Numbered from the stretch's first letter, positions 15,091-23,287 are shown. The stretch is DNA of 36,199 bases from Candidatus Aenigmatarchaeota archaeon (GCA_016932735.1 JAFGCI010000007.1:1-36199), one strand, 5' to 3'. Made by a program: numbers and translations. The notes: generated by a model from the sequence alone, not told the origin.

Positions 15091-16181
15091 TTATTTATAC
15101 TCAGGATAAAGTTTCAGAATGGATTTCTCATCTGCTTTGCATATTCCCCTTTCAGTTATTAACCCTGTCACCAATCGTGCAGGGGTCACATCAAAGCCGA
15201 AATTCTTTGCCGGGCTTTCTTTGGGTGTCAGAAGAACCTTTTTTATCTCTCCGTCAATTAGCCCCTGCGCGTATTTCACTTCATCGCTTCCGCGCTCTTC
15301 AATGGGTATTTCTTTTACTCCGTCCCTGATATTCCAGTCAAATGTTGATGAAGGCAAAGCAACGTAAAAAGGAACGTTGTTATCCTTTGAGGCTAATGCT
15401 TTCAGATAGGTTCCAATCTTGTTAGCGACATCGCCTGCACGGGTCGTCCTGTCAGTTCCCACTATGCACATATCGACCATTCCGTGCTGCATAAGGTGAC
15501 CCCCCGTGTTATCGGCTATGACCGTATGAGGAACACCGTGCTTTCCGAGTTCCCACGCAGTAAGGGTCGCTCCCTGATTCCTCGGACGGGTCTCATCGAC
15601 CCAGACATGAAGCTTAATGCCCTTGTCGTGAGCAGCATATATCGGAGCAGTCGCCGAGCCGTAATCTACGAATGCCAGCCAACCCGCGTTGCAGTGGGTC
15701 AGTATGTTGACGGTTTCTTCTTTCTTGACAACTCTTCGATTATCTTAACCCCATGTTCACCTATCCGCCTGCAGAAATCAGCATCCTCATCAGCAATCTC
15801 CTGAGAGGTTCTTTTTGCGATTGCAATCTTTTCATCCACTGACTTGCCTTTCGATATTTGTGTAAGCTGCCTTCTGCAGGCCCATGCAAGGTTAACCGCA
15901 GTCGGGCGTGTCGCTTTCAGCCTTTCAGCTGATTTCACCATGAATTCGTCGAAAGAATCTTCCGGAGCTTCAAGCGATGCTATATACATTCCGTAGCCGG
16001 CAGTAGCTCCTATAAGCCCAGCCCCTCTGACGTGCATGTCCTTTATAGACACGCAGAAATCATCCACCGCCTTCAGATCCTCTATAATGAACTTATGCGG
16101 GAGCCATCTCTGGTCTATTATCTGGACTGTCTTTTCATCCTTTAACCAAATAGTCCTGTAATGCTTTCCGTCAACGTTCAT
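15091..16181 (-). pseudogene. mtnA: S-methyl-5-thioribose-1-phosphate isomerase (MtnA/aIF2B-like), frameshifted
   Basis: The frame from 16181 carries the N-terminal half: QIIDQRWLPHKF, DMHVRGAGLIGATAGYGM (family motif near residue 50) and RPTAVNLAWA. It meets a stop at 15699-15701 after [10 protein letters not shown] one-base shift in the A-rich stretch near 15714-15724 restores the rest: [12 protein letters not shown] with the expected catalytic cysteine, [48 protein letters not shown] and the C-terminus to 15091. With the shift corrected the product would be about 363 residues, normal for MtnA. The cause may be a sequencing or assembly error, a real mutation, or frameshifting. MtnA isomerises methylthioribose-1-phosphate to methylthioribulose-1-phosphate. 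ATGA overlap with the upstream aldolase gene. Confidence 0.85.
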
Positions 16182-16786
16182 TTGTATTCCTCAAAATATT
16201 CTATCATCCGGCTCCCGACCTCTTCGAGAGTCTTTCCGAAGGTTATTATACCTTCTTCGTGGCCGCCCATAACGAATATCCCCTTCTTCTTGACATCGGT
16301 TTCACGGAATATCCTCATGACTTCCTCCGCCATTTCAGGAGTCCCGTATGTGGCATCTTTTGACGTCGTCGGGACTTTATTAAGCAGTTTTTTCCATATT
16401 TTCAGGTTGTGGACATGGATGACTGCCATAGCATTTGGGTCGGAATCATAAACTGCTGCGTGGGTCATTGATTCTGATGACGCTTTTATCGGCCCAACGC
16501 ATACGAGGCTGTTCTTCTCGTGACGGACTTCGGTGACTTTGACATAATGCTCCGGACCAAGATTTTTGGTGCCTCCTGTCGCAGAACCGGTTATTATGAA
16601 CTGCCTCGTCTCTCCTATTCTGATGCTGATATTGCCGAAACCGATTCCGTTGTCATACATTCCGATTAGGCCCAAATCGAACATCTTCTTTCTCCAGAAG
16701 TTTAGTTCCTTGATGGATTTTTCAGGGAGAGGTTCTCCTTTAATCCATTCACAACTGAATTTGATATAACCATTTTCGTCCGGCAT
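16178..16786 (-). CDS. Class II aldolase/adducin-family protein
   Basis: 202 residues of the class II aldolase fold. GFGNISIRI near residue 48 and ITGSATGG form the phosphate site; VIHVHN (about 117-122) and GGHEEGI (about 173-179) provide zinc-binding histidines. The acidic residue for catalysis is likely in SSESMTHAAVY. Because its stop overlaps the start of mtnA (ATGA), the substrate is probably methylthioribulose-1-phosphate. The enzyme would then be either a lyase giving dihydroxyacetone phosphate and an aldehyde, or an MtnB-type dehydratase. The sequence does not let me choose between them. Confidence 0.82.
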   Translation of the reverse strand: MPDENGYIKFSCEWIKGEPLPEKSIKELNFWRKKMFDLGLIGMYDNGIGFGNISIRIGETRQFIITGSATGGTKNLGPEHYVKVTEVRHEKNSLVCVGPIKASSESMTHAAVYDSDPNAMAVIHVHNLKIWKKLLNKVPTTSKDATYGTPEMAEEVMRIFRETDVKKKGIFVMGGHEEGIITFGKTLEEVGSRMIEYFEEYK

Positions 16787-16832
16787 GAATTTTTATTGTT
16801 TTTCTTTTTAATATTCCTTATAAATTTCTGTA

Positions 16833-16857
16833 ATCACATCATGATGACAAATGTGAT
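16833..16857. promoter_or_regulatory. Inverted repeat ATCACAT-N11-ATGTGAT before the zincin gene
   Basis: Perfect 7-bp arms (16833-16839 and 16851-16857) lie just upstream of a TATA box (TATATAAAG, 16861-16869). Operator position on the BRE side of the promoter. The TCACAT/ATGTGA half-site is the same as in the operators at 3725-3914, though the spacing differs. Confidence 0.5.
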
Positions 16858-16924
16858 AGGTATATAAAGATTTGTATAGAAAATTTATTTAGTTGAAGAT
16901 AGGTTGACTATCAGGTGTATATAG

Positions 16925-17662
16925 ATGACATCTTACCAAGGCGTTCTCGGTAGAGAAGTTCTGGCAGGCACAGAGGCAGTCGATGGCTTATTCTCGCTTC
17001 TTCCGGGTGGAAGAAGGTGGAGCAATGCTTACAAAAAAACACTGGCCGGTATAACGAAGTACACAAGCAAGCTCGGTATCAAGAAAGATGCAAACGATCT
17101 TCCCGAGGGCGGCGTTTTCGGTGTCAATCATCAGGATCTTGACAGGACTTATCAGATAGGTATATCAGATATGCTCGATGGAGAAAACGGCTCTGAAAGA
17201 GCCAGAGACTATCTGGCAAGAAAAAAGGACTGGATGCAGAGAACGCTTAGATACACCAGAGATCCTGAAGGCGAGACATACCTGAAGGCGAGACTTAATA
17301 CTGTTGACAGTCTTCTTGACGGTCTCGATTCATCCAAAGTCAAGAAGAACAGGTGGGCGACATTGGTTCATGAACTCACCCATTCGAAATGGCTGGATTA
17401 TTTCAAGAATATAAGGTTAGGTCAATACCTTAATGAAGGCCTTACGACCTGGGTAGAGGAAAGGCTTACAGGAAATAAAAGAGACCCCAGAGAGTTGTAT
17501 TCACATTTAAGAGACAGAGCTGTCCAGATAGGTGGCAGTTTTTACGGAACTCTGAGAGAATTAAAAGAATATGACAGCTACTTGGAATCGCAGAAAAGAC
17601 AAGGAGTTCTCAGTCCCGATGCAAGAGCTGTGGTAGACATGCAACCAGCCATTGCGGCTTGA
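16925..17662 (+). CDS. Cytoplasmic zincin-like putative metalloprotease
   Basis: 245 residues with no signal peptide or membrane segment. HELTH at 149-153 followed by NEGLTTWVEE with E171 gives a HExxH-(17)-E arrangement typical of gluzincins, where the two histidines and the glutamate bind zinc and E150 is catalytic. The N-terminal 120 residues are rich in charged residues and lack a recognised domain. No family name can be given. A CAGGTG ribosome-binding site precedes the ATG at 16925. The gene has its own promoter with an inverted repeat, and its stop abuts that of the convergent nucleotidyltransferase gene. Confidence 0.65.
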   Translation: MTSYQGVLGREVLAGTEAVDGLFSLLPGGRRWSNAYKKTLAGITKYTSKLGIKKDANDLPEGGVFGVNHQDLDRTYQIGISDMLDGENGSERARDYLARKKDWMQRTLRYTRDPEGETYLKARLNTVDSLLDGLDSSKVKKNRWATLVHELTHSKWLDYFKNIRLGQYLNEGLTTWVEERLTGNKRDPRELYSHLRDRAVQIGGSFYGTLRELKEYDSYLESQKRQGVLSPDARAVVDMQPAIAA

Positions 17663-18412
17663 TTATCTCTTTTTCAGCTCAGCATAAAACTCCCTAGCTT
17701 CAGCCAGGGCTTCGTGGCTTCCTATGTCGAACCAGTGCTCGTCGAAGACAAATCCTATGACCTCTTCCTTTTTGTGAAGCCATGATATGAAGTATCCGGG
17801 AGCGTCTCTCTTGTCTTCGCTCTTCATATATTCGTCAAGAAGCCTGAGAGCGGATTTAGGGAATATATAGCACGCAGTGCTTATCAGAGTGGATAAGGGC
17901 TCGGCGGGCTTTTCAACAAAATTCCGGACTCTGCTTACCTCATCAAGAAGGACATTGCCGTAAGTGTTCCTGACTTTGTCGATGTCCTTTATGTCATAGA
18001 ACGCTATGACGGGCTTATGCGCCTTTCTGAATGTATATACAAAATCGTTTATGTCAAAGCCGAAGAGGTTGTCTCCTGCAATTATAAGGATGTCATCATC
18101 AATTTTCTCTTTCTTTATGAGATAATGTATGGCGCCTATAGCTCCCAGTTTATCCCCTTCGTGGGTTGTGGGCTCTATAGCAAGGTCTATATGCTCTTTC
18201 TCCAGATGGTGCTTCAGCTCGTCCCTGAAATGCTTTTCGAATGTTTCATTGGACGATATGTATATCTTATCAATGCCATCAACTGTCACTATCTTCTCAA
18301 GAATATGCTCTATTATAGCCTTCTCGTTGACTTTAAGAAGGGGCTTTGGATAGTCTTTCGTCAGAGGCCAGAGTCTCTTTGCAAACCCGCCCGCAAGAAT
18401 TATGGCTTTCAT
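17663..18412 (-). CDS. Sugar-phosphate nucleotidyltransferase
   Basis: 249 residues of the NTP_transferase family. It opens with the nucleotide-binding signature MKAIILAGGFAKRLWPLTKDYPKPLL, has IAGDNLF with the metal-binding aspartate near residue 100, VEKP near 164, and the sugar-binding DEHWFDIGSHEAL near the end. It joins a nucleotide to a sugar-1-phosphate (glucose- or mannose-type), for glycan or glycolipid synthesis; the sugar and base are not determinable. The start at 18412 is chosen because the signature begins there and AAGGTGA lies upstream; in-frame upstream codons reach 18445. Confidence 0.9.
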   Translation of the reverse strand: MKAIILAGGFAKRLWPLTKDYPKPLLKVNEKAIIEHILEKIVTVDGIDKIYISSNETFEKHFRDELKHHLEKEHIDLAIEPTTHEGDKLGAIGAIHYLIKKEKIDDDILIIAGDNLFGFDINDFVYTFRKAHKPVIAFYDIKDIDKVRNTYGNVLLDEVSRVRNFVEKPAEPLSTLISTACYIFPKSALRLLDEYMKSEDKRDAPGYFISWLHKKEEVIGFVFDEHWFDIGSHEALAEAREFYAELKKR

Positions 18413-18581
18413 ATAGAGATTCACCTTGGTCATGATTCCTGACATAAAATAATCCTGAATATGTCAGGAAAATGTATTGAAAGGCCAAATTCAATAAAGT
18501 AGTGCCCTTCACTATAATCTAAGGTCTATGTCATCTATAAAGATTACGGAATAAAGTTCCTAAAAAGAATAAATAAAGGAT

Positions 18582-18830
18582 TTACATCCTGTCAACTGCC
18601 AGAATCTCGCTTCCGCCTGAATGGGGAAGCTTCTCCAGCTGTTCCTCGAATTTAGGCATTGCGCCGTCCTCTTCAGGAACTACTTTGACAAGCTTTATCG
18701 CCCTTACACCAAAACCAATATCTTCAATCTCTATGTTCTCGGGCTGCAAAGCCTCGACTGCCGCCTTAAGAGAGTCGAAGTTTTCCGGCTCATCAGGCGT
18801 CACTCTTGCAATAACTCTTACTTTTCCCAT
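18582..18830 (-). CDS. Translation elongation factor aEF-1beta
   Basis: 82 residues, the archaeal nucleotide-exchange factor for aEF-1alpha. MGKVRVIARVTPDEPENFDSL, then the central EIEDIGFGVRAIKLVKVVPEEDG and the closing GGSEILAVDRM are the conserved blocks (VxPe, IGFGLKA, VEVTRM-like end). The start is fixed by GGTGAT just upstream; a frame open to 18926 is only run-through of the upstream zinc-ribbon gene region. It follows the zinc-ribbon gene by 82 bases, the gene order common in archaea. Confidence 0.93.
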   Translation of the reverse strand: MGKVRVIARVTPDEPENFDSLKAAVEALQPENIEIEDIGFGVRAIKLVKVVPEEDGAMPKFEEQLEKLPHSGGSEILAVDRM

Positions 18831-18912
18831 AGTATCACCATAAAAATGATTAGAATTGTTTAATGGCATGTGCACTTCGTGCAATGCCCTGAAGTCACAA
18901 GCAAGCGCTCCT

Positions 18913-19071
18913 TCAGGGTCCTTCAAATCCGCACTTTCCGCACTTGTAAGTGTTCCCTACAAGCTTGCACTTCTCGCATCTGACCACTTCAGATTCCCCG
19001 CAAGACGGGCATTTGAACTGGACCCAGTTGTTCTGGACTTCAACGTTAATTCCGCAACTTACACATTTCAT
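18913..19071 (-). CDS. Zinc-ribbon RNA-binding-type protein (52 aa)
   Basis: Small 52-residue protein beginning MKCVSCGINV. It contains four CxxC knuckles: CVSC, CPSC, CEKC and CGKC, so two zinc ribbons, and ends CGFEGP. This is the short archaeal Zn-ribbon protein (DUF1610 type) usually encoded just upstream of aEF-1beta, as here. Start 19071; a second ATG two codons upstream (19077) is possible. A role in translation is inferred from genomic context only. Confidence 0.85.
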   Translation of the reverse strand: MKCVSCGINVEVQNNWVQFKCPSCGESEVVRCEKCKLVGNTYKCGKCGFEGP

Positions 19072-19202
19072 AATCATCACTTGGATTTTAAAGAAGCATA
19101 TTTAATATGCTCAAGACCTCAAAGGTATAAGGGATTATGTGATTTTAAGCTTAAATATGTTTAATTTATTTATCAGTCTCCAAATATCAACTGATGATTT
19201 TT

Positions 19203-19892
19203 ATGACCGTCAAACTTTACCTTCAGGATCCTTATATGAAGAAATTTGATGCCAACGTCGTCAGGAGAGGCGATGGCTTCGTGGTTCTCGACAAGACGGC
19301 TTTCTATCCAAAATCAGGCGGCCAGGATTACGACACGGGTGTTCTGAATAGTGTCAGAGTTCTTCGCGTGGAAAGAGACGGTGATGATGTTCTCCATTAC
19401 ACCGATGGAATGATTGGCTCGGATTCGGTCAGCGGCGAGATAAACTGGAACAGAAGATACTCTCTGATGAAGATGCACACTGCCCAGCATATGGTATCAG
19501 GCATCATAGCGAAAAGATTCAAGATAAAGACGAACAGCGTCTCTATAGAGGAGAGCGAGTCTGCAATCAAAATAGCCCCGCTTCCGGTCGATACAGGAGT
19601 AAAGGTCGATATAACCGAAGATTTCAGAGAACTCGTAATGAAGAGAATTCCTCTCAGATTCTATGAATTGGGAAGGCAGGAAGCGCTAAAAAACCTTGAC
19701 CCGATGCGCACTTCCGGAATCCAGAAGCTTCCTGAAGTTATTAAGAAACTGAGAGTCGTCGAGATACCGGGCATAGATAAATGCGCATGCGCGGGAACTC
19801 ATGTAAAGAACACTTTCGAGCTTGGACAGCTTGAAATAACGAGAAGCGAAGAGAAGGATAACGAAACGACTATTTATTTCAGGCTGATTTAA
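19203..19892 (+). CDS. alaX: Alanyl-tRNA editing protein AlaX
   Basis: 229 residues related to the editing domain of alanyl-tRNA synthetase. It hydrolyses mischarged Ser- (or Gly-) tRNA-Ala. FYPKSGGQDYDTG near 35-48, the zinc ligands HTAQH at 92-96 and C.C.GTH in KCACAGTHVKNT near the end are the AlaX/AlaRS editing motifs. The length suggests the medium AlaX class. ATG 19203 is chosen; another in-frame ATG lies three codons upstream at 19194. It converges with the inositol monophosphatase gene, overlapping by four bases. Confidence 0.92.
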   Translation: MTVKLYLQDPYMKKFDANVVRRGDGFVVLDKTAFYPKSGGQDYDTGVLNSVRVLRVERDGDDVLHYTDGMIGSDSVSGEINWNRRYSLMKMHTAQHMVSGIIAKRFKIKTNSVSIEESESAIKIAPLPVDTGVKVDITEDFRELVMKRIPLRFYELGRQEALKNLDPMRTSGIQKLPEVIKKLRVVEIPGIDKCACAGTHVKNTFELGQLEITRSEEKDNETTIYFRLI

Positions 19893-20659
19893 ACCTTCAG
19901 AAGCTCTATAACCTTCTTTTCAAGATGCCCATTCGTTGCGAGGAAATGGCCATCCATTTCTGAGAAAGTTCCGCCCGCCTCTTTTACAATGATTGAACCA
20001 GCTGCGACGTCGACGAGTTTCGTGAAGCCTGTGATGTCAAAATAAATATCGTAAGAGCCTTGGGCAAGATGGCACAAACCAAGAGCTCCGGAGCCATAAC
20101 TGTGAACACGGAATACCGATGTAATAAGTATATTAAGCCTTTCAAGAGCTTTTTTCCTGTCCGTTTCATTTAACCCGTATATTTTTCCTGAATCTATGTA
20201 TACGTATGAATGGTCAAGTTTCTTGATACCAGATACCTTTATCTTATGGCCATTGAGCCGGGTTCCCCCTCCATTTCTGGCATGAAAAGTCATCTGTGCC
20301 AGTGGGTTAAATACTACCCCGACAATCGTTTCCCCACTGAATTGCAGAGCTATCGAAACGCAGAACATGGGCATATTTCTCATGAAGTTTTTAGTCCCAT
20401 CTATCGGGTCTATTATCCATGCATAATCAGACTTCTTATCGACTTTTCCTATCTCTTCGGAAATTATAACATGATCCGGATATTCCTTCTTTATAGCATC
20501 GATTATCAGTTTTTCCGACTTCAAATCAACATTGGTGCAGAAATCCTGCTTGTCCTTTATTTCTGTTATTTCTATTTTGTTTTTGTTCTCAAGAATAAGC
20601 TTTCCGGCCCTTTCCGCGATCCAGATTGCGAACTTCTCTGCCCTGACAAGGTCTATCAT
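19889..20659 (-). CDS. Inositol-monophosphatase-family phosphatase
   Basis: 256 residues. Metal-binding motifs of the IMPase/archaeal FBPase superfamily: SEEIG near 67-71, WIIDPIDGTKNF at 81-92 and, later, GFTKLVDVAAGSIIVKEAGG. Archaeal members often hydrolyse both inositol monophosphate and fructose-1,6-bisphosphate; the substrate is not decided. The frame can be read back to 20875, but that part is the tRNA-Ser gene, so ATG 20659 (MIDLVRAEKF) is the start. Confidence 0.92.
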   Translation of the reverse strand: MIDLVRAEKFAIWIAERAGKLILENKNKIEITEIKDKQDFCTNVDLKSEKLIIDAIKKEYPDHVIISEEIGKVDKKSDYAWIIDPIDGTKNFMRNMPMFCVSIALQFSGETIVGVVFNPLAQMTFHARNGGGTRLNGHKIKVSGIKKLDHSYVYIDSGKIYGLNETDRKKALERLNILITSVFRVHSYGSGALGLCHLAQGSYDIYFDITGFTKLVDVAAGSIIVKEAGGTFSEMDGHFLATNGHLEKKVIELLKV

Positions 20660-20694
20660 ATAGAATATAATTAGGCAGACTGAATAAAAATAAG

Positions 20695-20881
20695 CGCCGG
20701 GAACAGGATTCGAACCTGTGCGGACTTGCGCCCAATAGATGTCTCTTATGTCATAGCGGATCTCCCGCTCATAACATCCATTCAAGTATGAAGCATATGC
20801 AATATGCTTCTTTCCGACATTCGAGTCTATCGCCTTTGGTCCCACCTTCTTTGGGGCTGAACCGGACTCGGCCATCCCGGC
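20695..20881 (-). tRNA. tRNA-Ser (anticodon CGA) with two probable introns
   Basis: Class II tRNA on the minus strand. Acceptor GCCGGGA (20881-20875) pairs with TCCCGGC (20702-20696), discriminator G at 20695. D-stem GCC (20872-20870) and GGC (20834-20832). Anticodon stem ATAGA (20830-20826) with loop C-T-CGA-A; the 3' arm TCTAT (20739-20735) follows a 79-nt intron at 37/38 (20741-20819) flanked by TGTC and GACA. Long variable arm GGGCGCAAGTCC. T-arm ACAGG-TTCGAAT-CCTGT. The D-loop is about 35 nt long instead of about 12, implying a second small intron of roughly 20 nt (about 20838-20860) with GGTTC/GGACC pairing. Confidence 0.82.
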
Positions 20882-21124
20882 ATCTTATATTTGTTAATTG
20901 ATTTTATTGTTTATTTGTTGTCTCCCGCTTTATGATATTGGTATTGGCGGGCATGTACTTGCTATATGACTTGTGATTTTATTGTTTAGTTTTGACTCAA
21001 TAGGCTTCATCTATGGCAAGCACTCCTGCGTGACTTATGTTTAGATTGTTTTGATTGTTTATTATGGTACTTTTATTAATTAATACATTAATAGTATAGA
21101 TACAAATTCAGTTATGGTGATATC
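20882..21124. other. Gene-free AT-rich region between tRNA-Ser and aIF2-gamma
   Basis: About 240 bases with no convincing coding frame. Holds two exact copies of GATTTTATTGTTTA (20900-20913 and 20975-20988), a short potential hairpin CCCGC / GCGGG (20924-20928 with 20947-20951) and TATA-like sequence before the aIF2-gamma gene. It must contain the promoters of both divergent neighbours. The function of the repeat is unknown. Confidence 0.5.
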
Positions 21125-21160
21125 ATAGTTTCTAAGAAAAAGACAGAAAAGAAAACAACA

Positions 21161-22438
21161 GTGAAAGAAAAAATAGCTCCTTACAAGCCTTCTCATGTAG
21201 AGAAAAAAACTCAGGAAAAAAAGCCTAAAGAAATAAATCTTATTCCGGAAGTAAATATAGGCCTTGTAGGCCATGTAGACCATGGTAAAACAAGCCTCAC
21301 GGAAGCCCTTTCGGGAAAATGGACAGACACCCATTCAGAGGAAATAAAAAGAGGCATTTCCATAAGGCTTGGCTATGCTGATGCAACATTCTACAAATGC
21401 AGTAAATGCGGCGGCCACACAACGACAGACAAATGCATGAAATGCGTGAGTGAATGCGCCCCTCTGAGAACGGTTTCTTTTGTCGATGCGCCGGGCCATG
21501 AAACGCTTATGGCTACAGTTCTTTCAGGAGCGTCTTTAATGGACGGAGCGATGCTTCTTGTTGCGGCTAATGAGAAATGCCCGCAGCCTCAGACGCTGGA
21601 ACACATTCTTGCGCTCGATATTGTCGGAATAAAAAATATTGTCGTTGTGCAGAATAAGATAGACCTTGTGACAAAGGAGCAGGCAATGCAGAATTATAAG
21701 CAGATAAAGGAGTTCCTTAAAGGGACAGTGGCTGAGAATGCTCCGATAATACCGATTTCAGCAAGGAAAAAGATTAACATTGATATGCTCATTGAAGCTC
21801 TCGAAAACGAAGTACCGACACCAAAAAGAGATCCGAAGAAAGAGGCAAAAATGTATGTTGCCCGTTCTTTTGATATAAACAAGCCCGGAACATCTATTGA
21901 AAAGCTGGGCGGAGGAATATTAGGCGGCTCTCTTGTCGAAGGCTTCCTGAATATAGGTGAAGAGATAGAAATCAGGCCAGGACTCAAGATAAAGGAAAAA
22001 TATGAGCCGATAAAAACAAAAATCATGGGTATTCATAAAGGCGGCAAAAAACTGGATGTCCTTGAGCCGGGAGGCCTTGCGGGAATAATGACAACGCTTG
22101 ATCCGGCACTCGCCAAATCGGATGGCCTTTCAGGAAATGTGGCAGGCCGTATTGGCAAACTGCCTCCCATTTTCAGTGAGATAAGTATGGAATATCATGT
22201 ACTCAAAAGGGCTGTCGGAGCCAGAACCGATGAATCGGCTTCTCTTCTGAAAATAGGGGATCCGCTACTCCTGAATGTCGGTATGTCTAGAACCATAGGA
22301 GTTATCACATCAATAAAGGGCGAAAAGATTAGCCTGACACTCAAGCTTCCTATTTGTGCAGAGAAAGGCGACAGGCTGGCAATCTCTCAGCAGGTTCTCG
22401 GGAGATGGAGACTGACCGGTCACGGGAAACTTTTATAA
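21161..22438 (+). CDS. Translation initiation factor aIF2, gamma subunit
   Basis: 425 residues, the GTPase core of aIF2 that delivers Met-tRNAi to the small ribosomal subunit. Motifs: GHVDHGKT (G1), a zinc knuckle CSKC..C..C typical of aIF2-gamma (CSKCGGH, KCMKC), DAPGH (G3), QNKIDL (G4), and domain II/III elements ARSFDINKPGT, GGVLGGSL-like GGILGGSL and GRWRLTGHGKL at the C-terminus. A GTG at 21161 is the first canonical start in frame. The only good ribosome site (GGTGAT, 21116-21121) lies 40 bases earlier, just before an in-frame ATA GTT, so a non-standard start near 21125 is possible. Confidence 0.94.
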   Translation: MKEKIAPYKPSHVEKKTQEKKPKEINLIPEVNIGLVGHVDHGKTSLTEALSGKWTDTHSEEIKRGISIRLGYADATFYKCSKCGGHTTTDKCMKCVSECAPLRTVSFVDAPGHETLMATVLSGASLMDGAMLLVAANEKCPQPQTLEHILALDIVGIKNIVVVQNKIDLVTKEQAMQNYKQIKEFLKGTVAENAPIIPISARKKINIDMLIEALENEVPTPKRDPKKEAKMYVARSFDINKPGTSIEKLGGGILGGSLVEGFLNIGEEIEIRPGLKIKEKYEPIKTKIMGIHKGGKKLDVLEPGGLAGIMTTLDPALAKSDGLSGNVAGRIGKLPPIFSEISMEYHVLKRAVGARTDESASLLKIGDPLLLNVGMSRTIGVITSIKGEKISLTLKLPICAEKGDRLAISQQVLGRWRLTGHGKLL

Positions 22439-22564
22439 AGCCATTGTATGCTCTTTTTATGTAAATTTTACAATCGGACTCCTTTTAGAAATTATCCTTG
22501 TGTTTGATTTTTCGAGCCATTTTTTTTACATTTGTTAAAAATATACCATTTCTATAAAAAAATC

Positions 22565-22572
22565 TTTATAAA
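22565..22572 (+). promoter_or_regulatory. TATA box of the 57-aa gene
   Basis: TTTATAAA lies 24-31 bases before ATG 22596, consistent with a leaderless transcript. Confidence 0.45.
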
Positions 22573-22595
22573 TCACCAAACTATAATTTTGAAAT

Positions 22596-22769
22596 ATGGG
22601 AAAGAAAAAAATTACGATAAAGAAGATTAATGTTGTTCCTGCGTTCGGAAATGGTTTTCTGGATACGGCTTTTTCAGCCCTCAGAAAAGAAATGGAATTT
22701 TTTGACCTCTCGTTTGATAATGAAAGTGTCGATACGATCCATGACAGGAAGCTTGAAATTAAAAAATAA
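22596..22769 (+). CDS. Small hypothetical protein (57 aa)
   Basis: 57 residues, beginning MGKKKITIKK and ending LEIKK; basic ends around a middle part with VVPAFGNGFLDTAFSALRKEMEFFDLSF. No recognised domain. The gene has a well-placed TATA box and no Shine-Dalgarno site, which supports a leaderless small gene. It is the only candidate on the plus strand between aIF2-gamma and the convergent membrane protein gene, whose stop lies 13 bases away. Confidence 0.45.
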   Translation: MGKKKITIKKINVVPAFGNGFLDTAFSALRKEMEFFDLSFDNESVDTIHDRKLEIKK

Positions 22770-22782
22770 TTTCTCTAAAACA

Positions 22783-23166
22783 TTATTCTTCGTCGTCCTT
22801 GCTGCTTATTCTCTTGGGAAACAAGAAATTCTTTACGGGCTTTGAATATACCGCTATAGATGCTATTAACAGTATTATAAAATAAATGTACATATACGGG
22901 CTTAGTATTATTGCCGCAATAACCCCTAAAATAAGTGCAACGGAGCCGTTTAATCCATGAAAACGCCTATGATACGGGAGGATTGCATCAAAGACCATAA
23001 GAATAGACCATGCAAGGAATATGCCCATGAAAAAGGCCACGAACTCGTTATGGGCAAAATACGCTATTAGAAACACTGTTGAGGCCATGCTGCCTGCAAG
23101 ATAGCATCTTGAGAATGTGCGCCCGTCAATTACGCTTTCTTCCCTGACAAGCTTCCTCGGCAGCAT
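22783..23166 (-). CDS. Membrane protein of unknown function (4 helices)
   Basis: 127 residues from ATG 23166 (MLPRKLVREESV); a longer frame reaches 23214. Two pairs of transmembrane helices: about 22-40 and 43-60, then 78-95 and 96-112, joined by an HRRFHGLNG loop; a charged, acidic C-terminus (SSKDDEE). No family recognised. It follows uL18 by about 120 bases on the same strand and may be a distal gene of the uS2 operon or have its own promoter. Confidence 0.65.
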   Translation of the reverse strand: MLPRKLVREESVIDGRTFSRCYLAGSMASTVFLIAYFAHNEFVAFFMGIFLAWSILMVFDAILPYHRRFHGLNGSVALILGVIAAIILSPYMYIYFIILLIASIAVYSKPVKNFLFPKRISSKDDEE

Positions 23167-23287
23167 AATATAATCACCGGCAAAAAATTGCCGTTGAAAT
23201 ATAATGAACGACACTGTTCTGAGTGATTATGTCCTCCATTATAATTAGTTGGTGTCGGTCACTTTAATATCTAATTGAAAAAAGAGT

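Noticed and set aside
19889-20875. Extended 328-residue version of the inositol-monophosphatase gene
   Set aside because: The additional 72 N-terminal residues are a translation of the tRNA-Ser gene; the family domain begins at ATG 20659.
20900-20988. Attachment site or transposon end formed by the GATTTTATTGTTTA repeats next to tRNA-Ser
   Set aside because: The copies are only 75 bases apart, low in complexity, and no integrase or transposase gene is present.
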